NCBI GenBank assembly: GCA_020216745.1
Contig: JAIWNQ010000149.1
Location: 1-10,000, forward strand
Reading direction: 5' to 3'
Source of the DNA: Candidatus Hydrogenedens sp.
GTDB lineage: Bacteria > Hydrogenedentota > Hydrogenedentia > Hydrogenedentales > Hydrogenedentaceae
DNA: 10,000 nucleotides
Shown one piece after another: positions 1 through 6,736 of the stretch. The position numbers were made by a program, and so were the translations under genes. The notes beneath the pieces were generated by a model that was given only the letters and a program-made list of their open reading frames with translations, was not told the origin of the DNA and made no database searches. How positions within the stretch are numbered: position 1 is the first letter of the stretch; the number at the start of each line of letters is the position of its first letter.

Positions 1-234
1 TCTGAATTGCTTCGAGTGATACAATTCTTCAACTTTGGAGAATATCATTGTGAGGCAGGGACCGAAGATGGCTATGACCCCGGACCGGGTGATAGGAGTT
101 GCATTCCTCATGGTTCCGATTACAATCCACAGGATTGGACTATCAGTTTAAGCGAGTTATTGCGATTAATACAATTCTTTAACATGAGTGGTTATCATCC
201 CTGCCCTGATGGTGAAGACGGCTACTGCCCAGGA
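1..234 (+). repeat. Two tandem protein-coding repeat units, 150-base period
   Basis: Bases 1-84 and 151-234 encode the two units. Their DNA has diverged at many third codon positions while the protein core SELLRxIQFFN is kept. This points to an old duplication maintained by selection on the protein, not a recent DNA duplication. More units may lie upstream of the window. Confidence 0.6.
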
Positions 235-246
235 ATTATAAAGTAG
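1..246 (+). CDS. C-terminal fragment of a large protein with tandem dockerin/EF-hand-like repeats (5' end outside window)
   Basis: The reading frame is open from base 1 (Ser-Glu-Leu-Leu...) to a TAG at 244-246, giving 81 residues, so the gene starts upstream of the window. Two copies of a unit, residues 1-30 and 51-78, repeat with an exact 50-residue (150-base) period. Each has SELLR(V/L)IQFFN, then a Gly/Tyr/His/Cys segment, then EDGY. Before the second copy, residues 40-52 (D-Y-N-P-Q-D-W-T-I-S-L-S-E) resemble an EF-hand or dockerin calcium loop with one extra residue, followed by a helix. From memory, similar C-terminal modules end many large secreted proteins of Candidatus Hydrogenedentes, with a cleaner loop of the DQNGDGKISLSE type. 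The function of the parent protein cannot be told. A role in surface anchoring, sorting or calcium-dependent assembly is inference. Confidence 0.7.
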   Translation, partial: SELLRVIQFFNFGEYHCEAGTEDGYDPGPGDRSCIPHGSDYNPQDWTISLSELLRLIQFFNMSGYHPCPDGEDGYCPGIIK

Positions 247-343
247 CACAGATATTTTTGCCTGTGGGAAATTATTACATAATATAGCGGGGACAGACTT
301 GCTCACGAATTGATAGATTGGATGTTAATGGTTATTTTTTTAG

Positions 344-361
344 GGGAGCAGGGATGCTCCC
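344..361. repeat. REP-like short palindrome
   Basis: GGGAGCA (344-350) and TGCTCCC (355-361) form a perfect 7-bp stem around a GGGA loop. The T run lies before the stem on the plus strand, and an A run follows on the minus strand, so it does not look like an intrinsic terminator in either direction. A dispersed palindromic repeat is the likeliest reading, but only one clear copy is visible here. Confidence 0.4.
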
Positions 362-488
362 ACTACATTATACCTTTAGAAAAGAAATAAACTGTATAGG
401 GCATGGAGGAAAGAATTAAAAAAGTTCTGTGGTTCTCTGTGTAATCTGTAGTTAAATGTTCTTTCAATTAAGTAATTGAAAATTAAAA

Positions 489-522
489 AGACACGGGTAG
501 GGGTGTCTGTGTTATTTTTTTT
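489..522 (+). terminator. Possible hairpin plus T run (terminator or REP-like element)
   Basis: AGACAC (489-494) pairs with GTGTCT (503-508) over an 8-base GGGTAGGG loop. Eight T residues follow at 515-522, six bases after the stem. The stem is short and the T run is displaced, so termination would be weak. The loop region (491-504) recurs at 602-615 without its pairing arm, which favours a degenerate repeat. Confidence 0.25.
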
Positions 523-647
523 AGGGATGATGATGGAATTCTTTTATTGATATTATGATAAAATATTTATTCAGTCAATAGGAATGTTAAAGTAGTTTAA
601 AACACAGGTAGGGGTTTTGAGGTAGTTTTTGCAGAAATAGGTTCTTA

Positions 648-678
648 TTGATGTTTTCGTTCGTTTTTAATTTATAAT
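648..678 (+). promoter_or_regulatory. Candidate sigma-70-type promoter for the D-lyxose isomerase gene
   Basis: TTGATG (648-653) and TATAAT (673-678) are separated by 19 bases, upstream of the gene starting at 746. The -10 match is perfect, but the -35 matches only at TTGA and the spacer is longer than ideal. The region is very AT-rich, so a chance match is possible. Confidence 0.3.
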
Positions 679-745
679 TTAATGACGTTATTTTTTTTAT
701 ATTACATTTGTTAAAAGGTTATAATTTTACATAAAGGAGAATTTT

Positions 746-1285
746 ATGTTGTCAAAGGATAAGATTGATTATTATTGTAAGAATGTTATTGAGCTATTAA
801 ATAAGGCTCAAATAGTTATAACAAAGGATGAGAAGGATAAAATTGAAATTGCTGAATTTGGATTAGGGCGATTTGAGGAAATAGGATTGGCAATTATTAC
901 CTATGTCAATAATGAACGGTATTGTGCAAAAGAATTGATTATGTTCCCGTGGATGATATGTCCAGAACATAAACATCCACCTGTTGAAAATGACCCTGGA
1001 AAAATGGAAACTTTTCGTTGTCGTTGGGGTAAAGTGTATTTATATACAGAAGGAGAACCAACAAGACATCCTAAAGCAAAAATACCGGAAGATAAAAAAG
1101 ATTATTTTACGGTTTGGCATGAAATAGAGTTACATCCGGGTGAACAGTACACACTACCACCGAACACATTACATTGGTTCCAAGCAGGAGAAGACGGAGC
1201 AATTATATCCGAATTTTCAAGTACCAGTCGAGATGAATCGGATATATTTACAGACCCATTTATAATAAGAGTTGAGAAAGGGTAA
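746..1285 (+). CDS. D-lyxose ketol-isomerase (cupin family)
   Basis: This 179-residue protein belongs to the cupin-fold D-lyxose isomerases (Bacillus YdaE type, usually about 165-230 residues). These interconvert D-lyxose and D-xylulose, and often D-mannose and D-fructose, with a divalent metal in the cytoplasm. The diagnostic segments are CPEHKHPP (residues 72-79), ETFRCRWGKVYLY (88-100) and the LPPNTLHWFQAG / SEFSSTSRDESDIFTDP stretch near the C-terminus. Likely metal ligands are H75, H77, E88 and H143, by analogy with the family. The ATG at 746 has an AAAGGAGA Shine-Dalgarno at 733-740, five bases away. The gene stands alone: long spacers flank it, and a separate promoter serves the hydrogenase operon downstream. 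The exact sugar preference cannot be read from the sequence. The family call is firm. Confidence 0.9.
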   Translation: MLSKDKIDYYCKNVIELLNKAQIVITKDEKDKIEIAEFGLGRFEEIGLAIITYVNNERYCAKELIMFPWMICPEHKHPPVENDPGKMETFRCRWGKVYLYTEGEPTRHPKAKIPEDKKDYFTVWHEIELHPGEQYTLPPNTLHWFQAGEDGAIISEFSSTSRDESDIFTDPFIIRVEKG

Positions 1286-1337
1286 ATCGTTAAATGAATC
1301 ACAAATTATGCTATTTATTGTATGTCATATAGTTAGG

Positions 1338-1367
1338 TTGAAAATAGGATTTCAAATTTGTTATAAT
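1338..1367 (+). promoter_or_regulatory. Strong sigma-70-type promoter of the hydBAC operon
   Basis: TTGAAA (1338-1343) and a perfect TATAAT (1362-1367) are separated by 18 bases. They lie 60 bases before the hydB start, in the 142-base gap after the D-lyxose isomerase gene. Transcription would begin near 1374, leaving a leader of about 54 bases. No operator-like palindrome stands out beside it. This is the best promoter match in the window. Confidence 0.6.
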
Positions 1368-1427
1368 ATGTTCGAATAAATTTTGAAGAATAAACTATAA
1401 AAACAATTTATATAAGAAAGATGTTAT

Positions 1428-3608
1428 ATGAATAGTGTAAACAATAATTATGAAGCACTTTTTAAGAAAGCCGAAGAATTTCGAAATTCTTTGGGTTATG
1501 GAGAAAAAATTCGAGTTCGTGTAGGTTCTGCGACCTGTGAACATGCGGCAGGTTCTCAGGTTGTATATGAGGAATTTCAGAAACACATTGCATCTTCTGG
1601 AAGGCAAGATATAATCTTAGAAAAGACGGGTTGCACAGGTAGATGTAGTTGTGAACCGATAGTTGGTGTATTTATACCGGGCAAATTACCGGTAAAATAT
1701 CAGTTAGTAAAACGGGATACGGTTCATAGAATTTTTATGGACCACATCATCGGCGGGAAAATAGTTCAGGAACATCTATTGGACAAGACTCCTGATTCTT
1801 GTAAATATCATGTTTTGATGTGTGACGGTTCTGGTTGTGGTGGTGCATTAGAGAGTGGTTTAAGGTTTCAATTTGAAATGAAACTTGCAGAATCTGGATT
1901 AAAACCTGATGAGGTATGGCTGACCCATATTGGGTGTTTAGGTTTTTGCACAATAAGAGAGAAAAAGGAACAAACAGTTCAGGTTATGGTTCGACCTGAT
2001 AATGTTATATATAAGCTCAAAACTATAAAGGATGCAGAGGAAATTATAGAGAATCATTTTAAGAAAGGTAAAGTGGTTCAACATCTGGTTGTAAAAGAAA
2101 AGCCTATAAGTCAGAGGTTTTATAATTTATATGGAGATGTAGCATTCTTTAATAAACAAACACGTGTGGCTTTACGAAATGCAGGTGTGGTAAATCCGGA
2201 AAACATATATGATTATATTCATTATAAAGGATTTCTTGCATTAAAGGAAGTCTTAGAAAAAGACGACCCTGAATGGGTAGTGAAACAAATAACGGAATCC
2301 AAATTGAGGGGGAGAGGTGGAGGTGGTTTCCCCACAGGTATGAAGTGGGCAAGTGCACGTAAAGCAAAAGAGAAAATCCGTTATATTATTTGTAATGCGG
2401 ATGAAGGTGACCCTGGTGCATTTATGGACCGTAGTATGTTAGAGTCCGACCCATTTAGTATAGTTGAGGGGATGATAATAGGAGGTTTTGCTATAGGGGC
2501 ACAAAAAGGTTATTTTTATATTCGTGCGGAGTATCCTTTAGCGGTAGAACGAATAAATAACGCTATTGAAGAGTGTAGAAGACATAATTTATTAGGGCAA
2601 AACATATTAGGTAGTACTTTTAATTTTGATCTTGAAATCCGTTTAGGTGCAGGAGCCTTTGTATGTGGTGAGGAAACTGCTTTAATTCACTCTATAGAAG
2701 GGGAACGTGGCCAACCTCGTGTTAGACCTCCTTATCCGACAGAGAGTGGACTATGGGGCAAACCTACGGTAATTAATAATGTAGAGACCTTTGCTAACGT
2801 TCCGCCTATCATTGTTTACGGACCTGAATGGTTTTCACAGATAGGGACAAGTCGAAGTGGAGGGACAAAAGTATTTGCACTTGCTGGAAAAATTCAGAGG
2901 ACTGGGCTTGTGGAAGTTCCCATGGGCACAACATTACGGAATATAGTATATGGGGTAGGAGGGGGACCTGCGGGAGGTAAAAAAGCCAAAGCCATACAAA
3001 CTGGAGGACCTGCGGGTGGTTGTATACCTGAAAAATATTTTGATACCCCTGTAGATTTTGATACGTTAGGGAAATTAGGTTCAATCATGGGTAGTGGCGG
3101 TATGATTGTATTGGACGAGGATGATTGCATGGTTGATGTGGCAAAATTCTATATGGAATTTTGTCAGGATGAATCTTGTGGCAAATGCACACCTTGTAGA
3201 GAGGGAACTAAACGGATATTAGAAATTCTTATCAGAATTACAGAAGGAAAAGGCACAGAGGAAGATTTAGAAAAGTTAGAGCGACTTGCCAAGTTAGTTA
3301 AAAAATCATCTCTATGCGGATTGGGTAGAGCAGCACCTAACCCTGTATTGAGTACTTTAACCTATTTTAAGGAAGAATACTTAGCCCATGTCAGAGATAA
3401 AAAATGTCCATCTCGGAAGTGTCGTTCACTGATTCATTATGAAATAGATCCAGAGAAATGTGTGGGTTGCACAATGTGTGCTAAGAATTGTCCTGTGCAA
3501 TGTATTACAGGGGAGCGAAAAGAAGTGCATGTGATTGATATTGCAAAATGTATCAAATGTGGTAGATGCTTTGAAGTTTGTAGATTTAAAGCTGTGAAAA
3601 AACTTTAA
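1428..3608 (+). CDS. hydB: NADH-dependent [FeFe]-hydrogenase, NADH/FMN (NuoF-like) subunit HydB with two N-terminal thioredoxin-like domains
   Basis: This is the flavin subunit of a multimeric [FeFe]-hydrogenase. It takes electrons from NADH through FMN and passes them along iron-sulfur clusters to HydA and HydC. Domains in order: a thioredoxin-like ferredoxin domain at about 25-118 (C37, C69, C73); a second one at about 125-220 with the full C132-x4-C137 / C170-x3-C174 [2Fe-2S] pattern; and a NuoF core at about 235-650. The core has the glycine-rich FMN/NADH loop GRGGGGFPTG (295-304), NADEGDPG (323-330), GAGAFVCGEETA and a [4Fe-4S] site at C584, C587, C590 and C630. A two-cluster ferredoxin tail follows (C678/C681/C684/C688 and C708/C711/C714/C718). 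At 726 residues it is about 100 longer than Thermotoga HydB, which matches the extra N-terminal domain. The Shine-Dalgarno is weak (AAGAAAG, 1414-1420). First gene of the operon. Confidence 0.93.
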   Translation: MNSVNNNYEALFKKAEEFRNSLGYGEKIRVRVGSATCEHAAGSQVVYEEFQKHIASSGRQDIILEKTGCTGRCSCEPIVGVFIPGKLPVKYQLVKRDTVHRIFMDHIIGGKIVQEHLLDKTPDSCKYHVLMCDGSGCGGALESGLRFQFEMKLAESGLKPDEVWLTHIGCLGFCTIREKKEQTVQVMVRPDNVIYKLKTIKDAEEIIENHFKKGKVVQHLVVKEKPISQRFYNLYGDVAFFNKQTRVALRNAGVVNPENIYDYIHYKGFLALKEVLEKDDPEWVVKQITESKLRGRGGGGFPTGMKWASARKAKEKIRYIICNADEGDPGAFMDRSMLESDPFSIVEGMIIGGFAIGAQKGYFYIRAEYPLAVERINNAIEECRRHNLLGQNILGSTFNFDLEIRLGAGAFVCGEETALIHSIEGERGQPRVRPPYPTESGLWGKPTVINNVETFANVPPIIVYGPEWFSQIGTSRSGGTKVFALAGKIQRTGLVEVPMGTTLRNIVYGVGGGPAGGKKAKAIQTGGPAGGCIPEKYFDTPVDFDTLGKLGSIMGSGGMIVLDEDDCMVDVAKFYMEFCQDESCGKCTPCREGTKRILEILIRITEGKGTEEDLEKLERLAKLVKKSSLCGLGRAAPNPVLSTLTYFKEEYLAHVRDKKCPSRKCRSLIHYEIDPEKCVGCTMCAKNCPVQCITGERKEVHVIDIAKCIKCGRCFEVCRFKAVKKL

Positions 3609-3632
3609 TAAAGATAAATCAAGGATTTGTAT

Positions 3633-5411
3633 ATGAATAAACCTAAAATAAAAGAAGTAAAAACGATAAATATAAAGATTGATGATAGAGACGTGTCTGT
3701 TCCTGAAGGAACAACCATCATGGAAGCGGCGGAAAAGATTGGGATTCAGATACCTCGTTTATGCTACCACCCTGATTTAAGTTTACAGGGTTCCTGTCGT
3801 GTATGTATTGTTGAGGTTAAGGGTTTTGATTTTTACATGACTTCCTGTAGTACAAAGGTATGGGAAGGAATGGAGATTAAGACGAACAGCCCTGAAATTC
3901 GTCGAGCAAGAAGAGATATTGTTGAATTACTATTAGACAACCATCCACAAGATTGCCAGACCTGTGAACGGGATGGGAATTGTGAACTTCAAAATTTGTC
4001 TTATTCGTTAGGTGTTCGTGAAAGGTTGTTTTCTGGAGAACGAAAGCGTTTTCCAGAAGATAAAAGAAGTAAATCTGTTGTTCGAGTTCCAGAAAAATGT
4101 ATTTTATGTGGACGGTGTGTCCGTGTTTGTGCGGAAGTTCAAGGGGTCTATAATTTAAGTCAACATGGAAGAGGTTTTAATACCCAAGTGATGCCTGCAC
4201 ATGGTTCAGCCATGGATGAATCTGTATGTATCCAGTGCGGGCAATGTATAATGGTATGCCCTGTAGCCGCTTTCATAGAACAATCCCATACGGAGAAGGT
4301 ATGGAATGCGTTGGCAGACCCGAAGAAACATGTTGTCATACAAACAGCGCCTTCCATTCGTGCGGCGATAGGTGAAGGTTTTGGTATGGAGCCTGGAACT
4401 CCGGCCACTGGAAAAATGGTAACTGCACTCCGCTTACTTGGTTTTGATGCTATTTTTGATACAAATTTTGGAGCGGATTTAACAGTAGTCGAAGAAGCCA
4501 CTGAGTTTTTGAAGAGAATACAGAAAAAAGAAAGACTTCCTCTTTTAACAAGTTGTTCGCCTGGATGGATAAACTTTTTAGAAAAATTTTATCCTGAGAT
4601 GATTCCCTTTGCATCAACTTGCAGAAGCCCTATGAGTATGACTTCTGTTCTATTAAAAACATATTATGCGGAGAAGATAAAGAAAGACCCGAAAGATGTT
4701 TTTGTTGTAGCGGTGATGCCCTGCGTTGCTAAAAAGTATGAGGCAGACCGAGATGAGCATAAGATGGCTGATGGTACACCATATACAGATGCTGTTTTGA
4801 CTACTCGGGAACTCATTTGGATGATAAAATGTTACGGAATTGATTTAAAAGATTTACCCGATAGTGAATTTGATAACCCCTTAGGCGAGTCCAGTGGTGC
4901 GGCTGATATTTTCGGCACAACTGGAGGTGTTATGGAAGCGGCATTACGAATGGCATGTGAAGTTCTAACTGGATTACCTCCGGAAAAGATGGAATTTACA
5001 GATGTTCGTGCTGTAGAAGGCTTAAGAGAAACAGAGGTTACATTTGGCAATTATAAGATTAATGTTGCGGTTTCTAACGGTTTAACAAATGCCAAAACGA
5101 TTTTAAACAGAATCATATCAGGTGAAAAACAATACCATATTGTAGAGATTATGGCATGTCCGGGGGGATGTATTGGTGGTGGGGGACAACCTTATCCACC
5201 TGAAGGTTATCATTTCCTTGACCCTGAACTTTTAGCCAAAAGGGCACAGGCTCTGTATAAGATAGATAGTAATAAGAATATACGAAGTTCAAATCATAAT
5301 CCATCAATTCAGCAGGTATATAGGGAATTTTTGGGAGCCCCAGGCAGTGAACGGGCTCACCAATTGTTACATACACACTACCACCCCAGATTACCGAGAG
5401 GAATACGATAA
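3633..5411 (+). CDS. hydA: NADH-dependent [FeFe]-hydrogenase catalytic subunit HydA
   Basis: This cytoplasmic catalytic subunit reduces protons to H2 (or the reverse) at an H-cluster. Numbered from the ATG at 3633 (592 residues), it has a plant-type [2Fe-2S] domain (C44, C55, C58, C72) and a NuoG-like His-Cys cluster (H104, C108, C111, C117). Two [4Fe-4S] sites follow (C156/159/162/166 and C199/202/205/209), then the hydrogenase domain. Its signatures are L1 TSCSPGW (306-312), L2 MPCVAKKYE (362-370) and L3 with C509 and C513 in EIMACPGGCIGGGGQP. A small-subunit-like tail ends near LLHTHY. L1 has Ser where the textbook motif TSCCP has its second Cys. There is no extra C-terminal [2Fe-2S] domain. 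A TTG in frame at 3627 was not used as start, because AAGGA at 3621-3625 is spaced for the ATG. The stop overlaps the hydC start (TAATG). Confidence 0.94.
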   Translation: MNKPKIKEVKTINIKIDDRDVSVPEGTTIMEAAEKIGIQIPRLCYHPDLSLQGSCRVCIVEVKGFDFYMTSCSTKVWEGMEIKTNSPEIRRARRDIVELLLDNHPQDCQTCERDGNCELQNLSYSLGVRERLFSGERKRFPEDKRSKSVVRVPEKCILCGRCVRVCAEVQGVYNLSQHGRGFNTQVMPAHGSAMDESVCIQCGQCIMVCPVAAFIEQSHTEKVWNALADPKKHVVIQTAPSIRAAIGEGFGMEPGTPATGKMVTALRLLGFDAIFDTNFGADLTVVEEATEFLKRIQKKERLPLLTSCSPGWINFLEKFYPEMIPFASTCRSPMSMTSVLLKTYYAEKIKKDPKDVFVVAVMPCVAKKYEADRDEHKMADGTPYTDAVLTTRELIWMIKCYGIDLKDLPDSEFDNPLGESSGAADIFGTTGGVMEAALRMACEVLTGLPPEKMEFTDVRAVEGLRETEVTFGNYKINVAVSNGLTNAKTILNRIISGEKQYHIVEIMACPGGCIGGGGQPYPPEGYHFLDPELLAKRAQALYKIDSNKNIRSSNHNPSIQQVYREFLGAPGSERAHQLLHTHYHPRLPRGIR

Positions 5412-5962
5412 TGTGTGCACATCAAAATATCCAACAAACAACAGATAATTGGAAGGAAGTTGAAGAATTTGCCAAAAAGGCACTTCCAGAACATATTGTT
5501 GAATTTATTGAAGAATGTAAAAAAGAAGACAATCCGGAAAGTAAATTAATCAAGATACTCCAATTGGTTCAGGAACATTATGGTTTTCTTGGAAAAACAC
5601 AAATGGATGCGGTTGCCCAATTATTACAGGTACCCATGGCAAAAGTATCTGGAGTTGCTACCTTTTACCACTTTTTCCGTCTTGTTCCCCGAGGAAAATA
5701 TCTTATTCGTGTTTGCCTTGGTACAGCCTGTTATGTAAAAGGAGCAGAACGGGTTGTAGATAAATTAAGAGAGGAACTCGGAATACAATTTGGAGAAACT
5801 ACCAAAGATGGGTTATTCTCTCTTGAAGGAACACGATGCTTGGGATGTTGTGGTTTAGCACCTGTTGTCGAAATTAATGAGGAAATATTTGGACAAGTAA
5901 CGCCAGACAAAATTCCTGCAATCCTTGAACGTTATTCTGAAAAAGAAACCGAGGCACAATAG
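5411..5962 (+). CDS. hydC: NADH-dependent [FeFe]-hydrogenase, NuoE-like [2Fe-2S] subunit HydC
   Basis: This 183-residue protein is the thioredoxin-fold [2Fe-2S] subunit that partners the NuoF-like HydB in electron-bifurcating or NADH-linked hydrogenases. A helical N-terminal part (about 15-85) includes the GVATFYHFFRLVPRGKY stretch at 81-97. The cluster ligands are C102-x4-C107 and C143-x3-C147, inside the typical VCLGTACYVKGA and CLGCCGLAP segments. Its ATG shares one base with the hydA stop codon (TAATG at 5409-5413), so translation is probably coupled, giving the subunits in a fixed ratio. Length is normal for the family. The call as HydC, not a Complex I NuoE, rests on the H-cluster subunit encoded directly upstream. 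Confidence 0.93.
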   Translation: MCAHQNIQQTTDNWKEVEEFAKKALPEHIVEFIEECKKEDNPESKLIKILQLVQEHYGFLGKTQMDAVAQLLQVPMAKVSGVATFYHFFRLVPRGKYLIRVCLGTACYVKGAERVVDKLREELGIQFGETTKDGLFSLEGTRCLGCCGLAPVVEINEEIFGQVTPDKIPAILERYSEKETEAQ

Positions 5963-5968
5963 AATCGT

Positions 5969-6670
5969 ATGTTTGGTTTAAACGTATGTTCCACATACGA
6001 AGAAGTATGCAGAAATGCATTTGAACAGGTAGTTTTATCAGTAGGCAAAAATCCTAAAGCATTAATTTGCGTTGCAACGGGAGAAAGTCCTATTGGGGTT
6101 TATCGTTTATTTCCCGAGCACTCTGAATTATTTAGAAACATAAAAATATTAAAGTTGGATGAATGGGGTGGAATAAAACCTAATGACCCGTCTACATGTG
6201 AAACATATATAAAAGCGAATATTATCCAACCACTTGGAATAAATGACAAACAACTGTTAGGATTTCGAAGTGATGCGGGAAATCCTGAAGATGAATGTGA
6301 ACGTATAAAAAGTTTAATAAGTCAATATAATGGTATTGACGTATGTATTTTAGGGGTTGGAGTAGATGGACATATTGGATTAAACTTTCCTGCGGATACA
6401 ATAATTCCAGAGGCTCACATTGTACCTGCTCATTATCTAACTCATTCTATGCTTAATAAAGCTCAAGAAAAACCTACACACGGTTATACACTTGGGTTCA
6501 AGGAAATATTAAATTCAAAAGAAATTATTTTAATAGTAAAGGGGACATCAAAGAAAGAGACGTTAAAATTGTTATTGAAAGGTGAAATTACCACCCATTT
6601 TCCAGCATCTTTGCTATTATTATCAAAGAATTTTACAGTATATTGTGATAAGGATGCGTATGGGGAATAG
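5969..6670 (+). CDS. Amino-sugar phosphate isomerase/deaminase, AgaI/NagB family
   Basis: This 233-residue protein resembles E. coli AgaI (putative galactosamine-6-phosphate isomerase) along its whole length and, more distantly, NagB. Family motifs are ATGESP (36-41, phosphate loop), LDEWGG (63-68), TCETY (76-80), ILGVGVDGHIGLNFP (127-141) and GYTLGFKEIL (172-181). By comparison with NagB the catalytic residues would be D64, D133 and H135. The residue matching NagB Glu148 is F140, as in the 6-phosphogluconolactonase pattern DGHTASLFP, so activity may differ from simple deamination. The gene starts 6 bases after hydC with only a poor Shine-Dalgarno (GAGG at 5951-5954, 14 bases away), so it is probably translated from the hydrogenase transcript. 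Expected role: turning an amino-sugar phosphate into a ketose phosphate plus ammonia in the cytoplasm. The substrate is unproven. Confidence 0.8.
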   Translation: MFGLNVCSTYEEVCRNAFEQVVLSVGKNPKALICVATGESPIGVYRLFPEHSELFRNIKILKLDEWGGIKPNDPSTCETYIKANIIQPLGINDKQLLGFRSDAGNPEDECERIKSLISQYNGIDVCILGVGVDGHIGLNFPADTIIPEAHIVPAHYLTHSMLNKAQEKPTHGYTLGFKEILNSKEIILIVKGTSKKETLKLLLKGEITTHFPASLLLLSKNFTVYCDKDAYGE

Positions 6671-6684
6671 TCTTTAATGGATGG

Positions 6685-6736
6685 GTCAGACACGTCGGAC
6701 ATATCAGACGTGTCGGACATGTTGGACGTGTCTGAC
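6685..6736. repeat. 52-base nested palindrome made of six 9-base GTCNGAC units
   Basis: Six units follow in exact 9-base register: GTCAGAC, GTCGGAC, ATCAGAC, GTCGGAC, GTTGGAC, GTCTGAC, separated by AC, AT, GT, AT and GT. Most units are palindromes around a central base. The array as a whole is also an inverted repeat: its outer 12 bases (6685-6696 and 6725-6736) pair perfectly, with further pairing inside. It sits 14 bases after the AgaI-like gene and 19 before the end of the convergent minus-strand gene. It may form a stem that stops or protects both transcripts, but no T run follows on either strand. Confidence 0.75.

Larger units (their letters stand above)
247..745. other. Gene-free intergenic stretch rich in short palindromes
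   Basis: No believable coding frame is seen. The stretch holds a 7-bp-stem hairpin (344-361), a second hairpin (489-508) followed by a T run, and a 14-base element occurring twice (491-504 and 602-615, one mismatch). It also has three copies of GTTATTTTTT (331, 511, 687) and a CTGTG/TCTGTG-rich patch at about 424-453. A string GGGGACAGACTTGC at 289-302 is, from memory, like REP-type repeats of other bacteria. The right end carries the control region of the D-lyxose isomerase gene. Confidence 0.5.

Noticed and set aside
247..266. Hairpin CACAG/CTGTG right after the first gene as a terminator
   Set aside because: The stem is five bases with a ten-base loop and no T run follows, so chance is likely.
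1102..1302. Minus-strand open frame antisense to the D-lyxose isomerase gene
   Set aside because: It lies almost wholly within a clear, full-length gene and shows no recognisable protein features.
1421..1435. Tiny leader peptide frame (ATG TTA TAT GAA TAG) overlapping the hydB start
   Set aside because: Four codons with no distinctive content. Such a frame arises easily in AT-rich leaders, and nothing suggests attenuation.
2894..3130. Minus-strand frames inside hydB
   Set aside because: Shadows of the glycine/proline-rich NuoF coding sequence, without ribosome binding sites or family resemblance.
3627..3632. TTG start for hydA, two codons upstream
   Set aside because: The Shine-Dalgarno AAGGA at 3621-3625 would sit almost on top of the TTG. 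It is properly spaced for the ATG at 3633.
6685..6736. CRISPR-like array
   Set aside because: Units are only 9 bases with 2-base separators. There are no spacers of protospacer length and no cas genes nearby.
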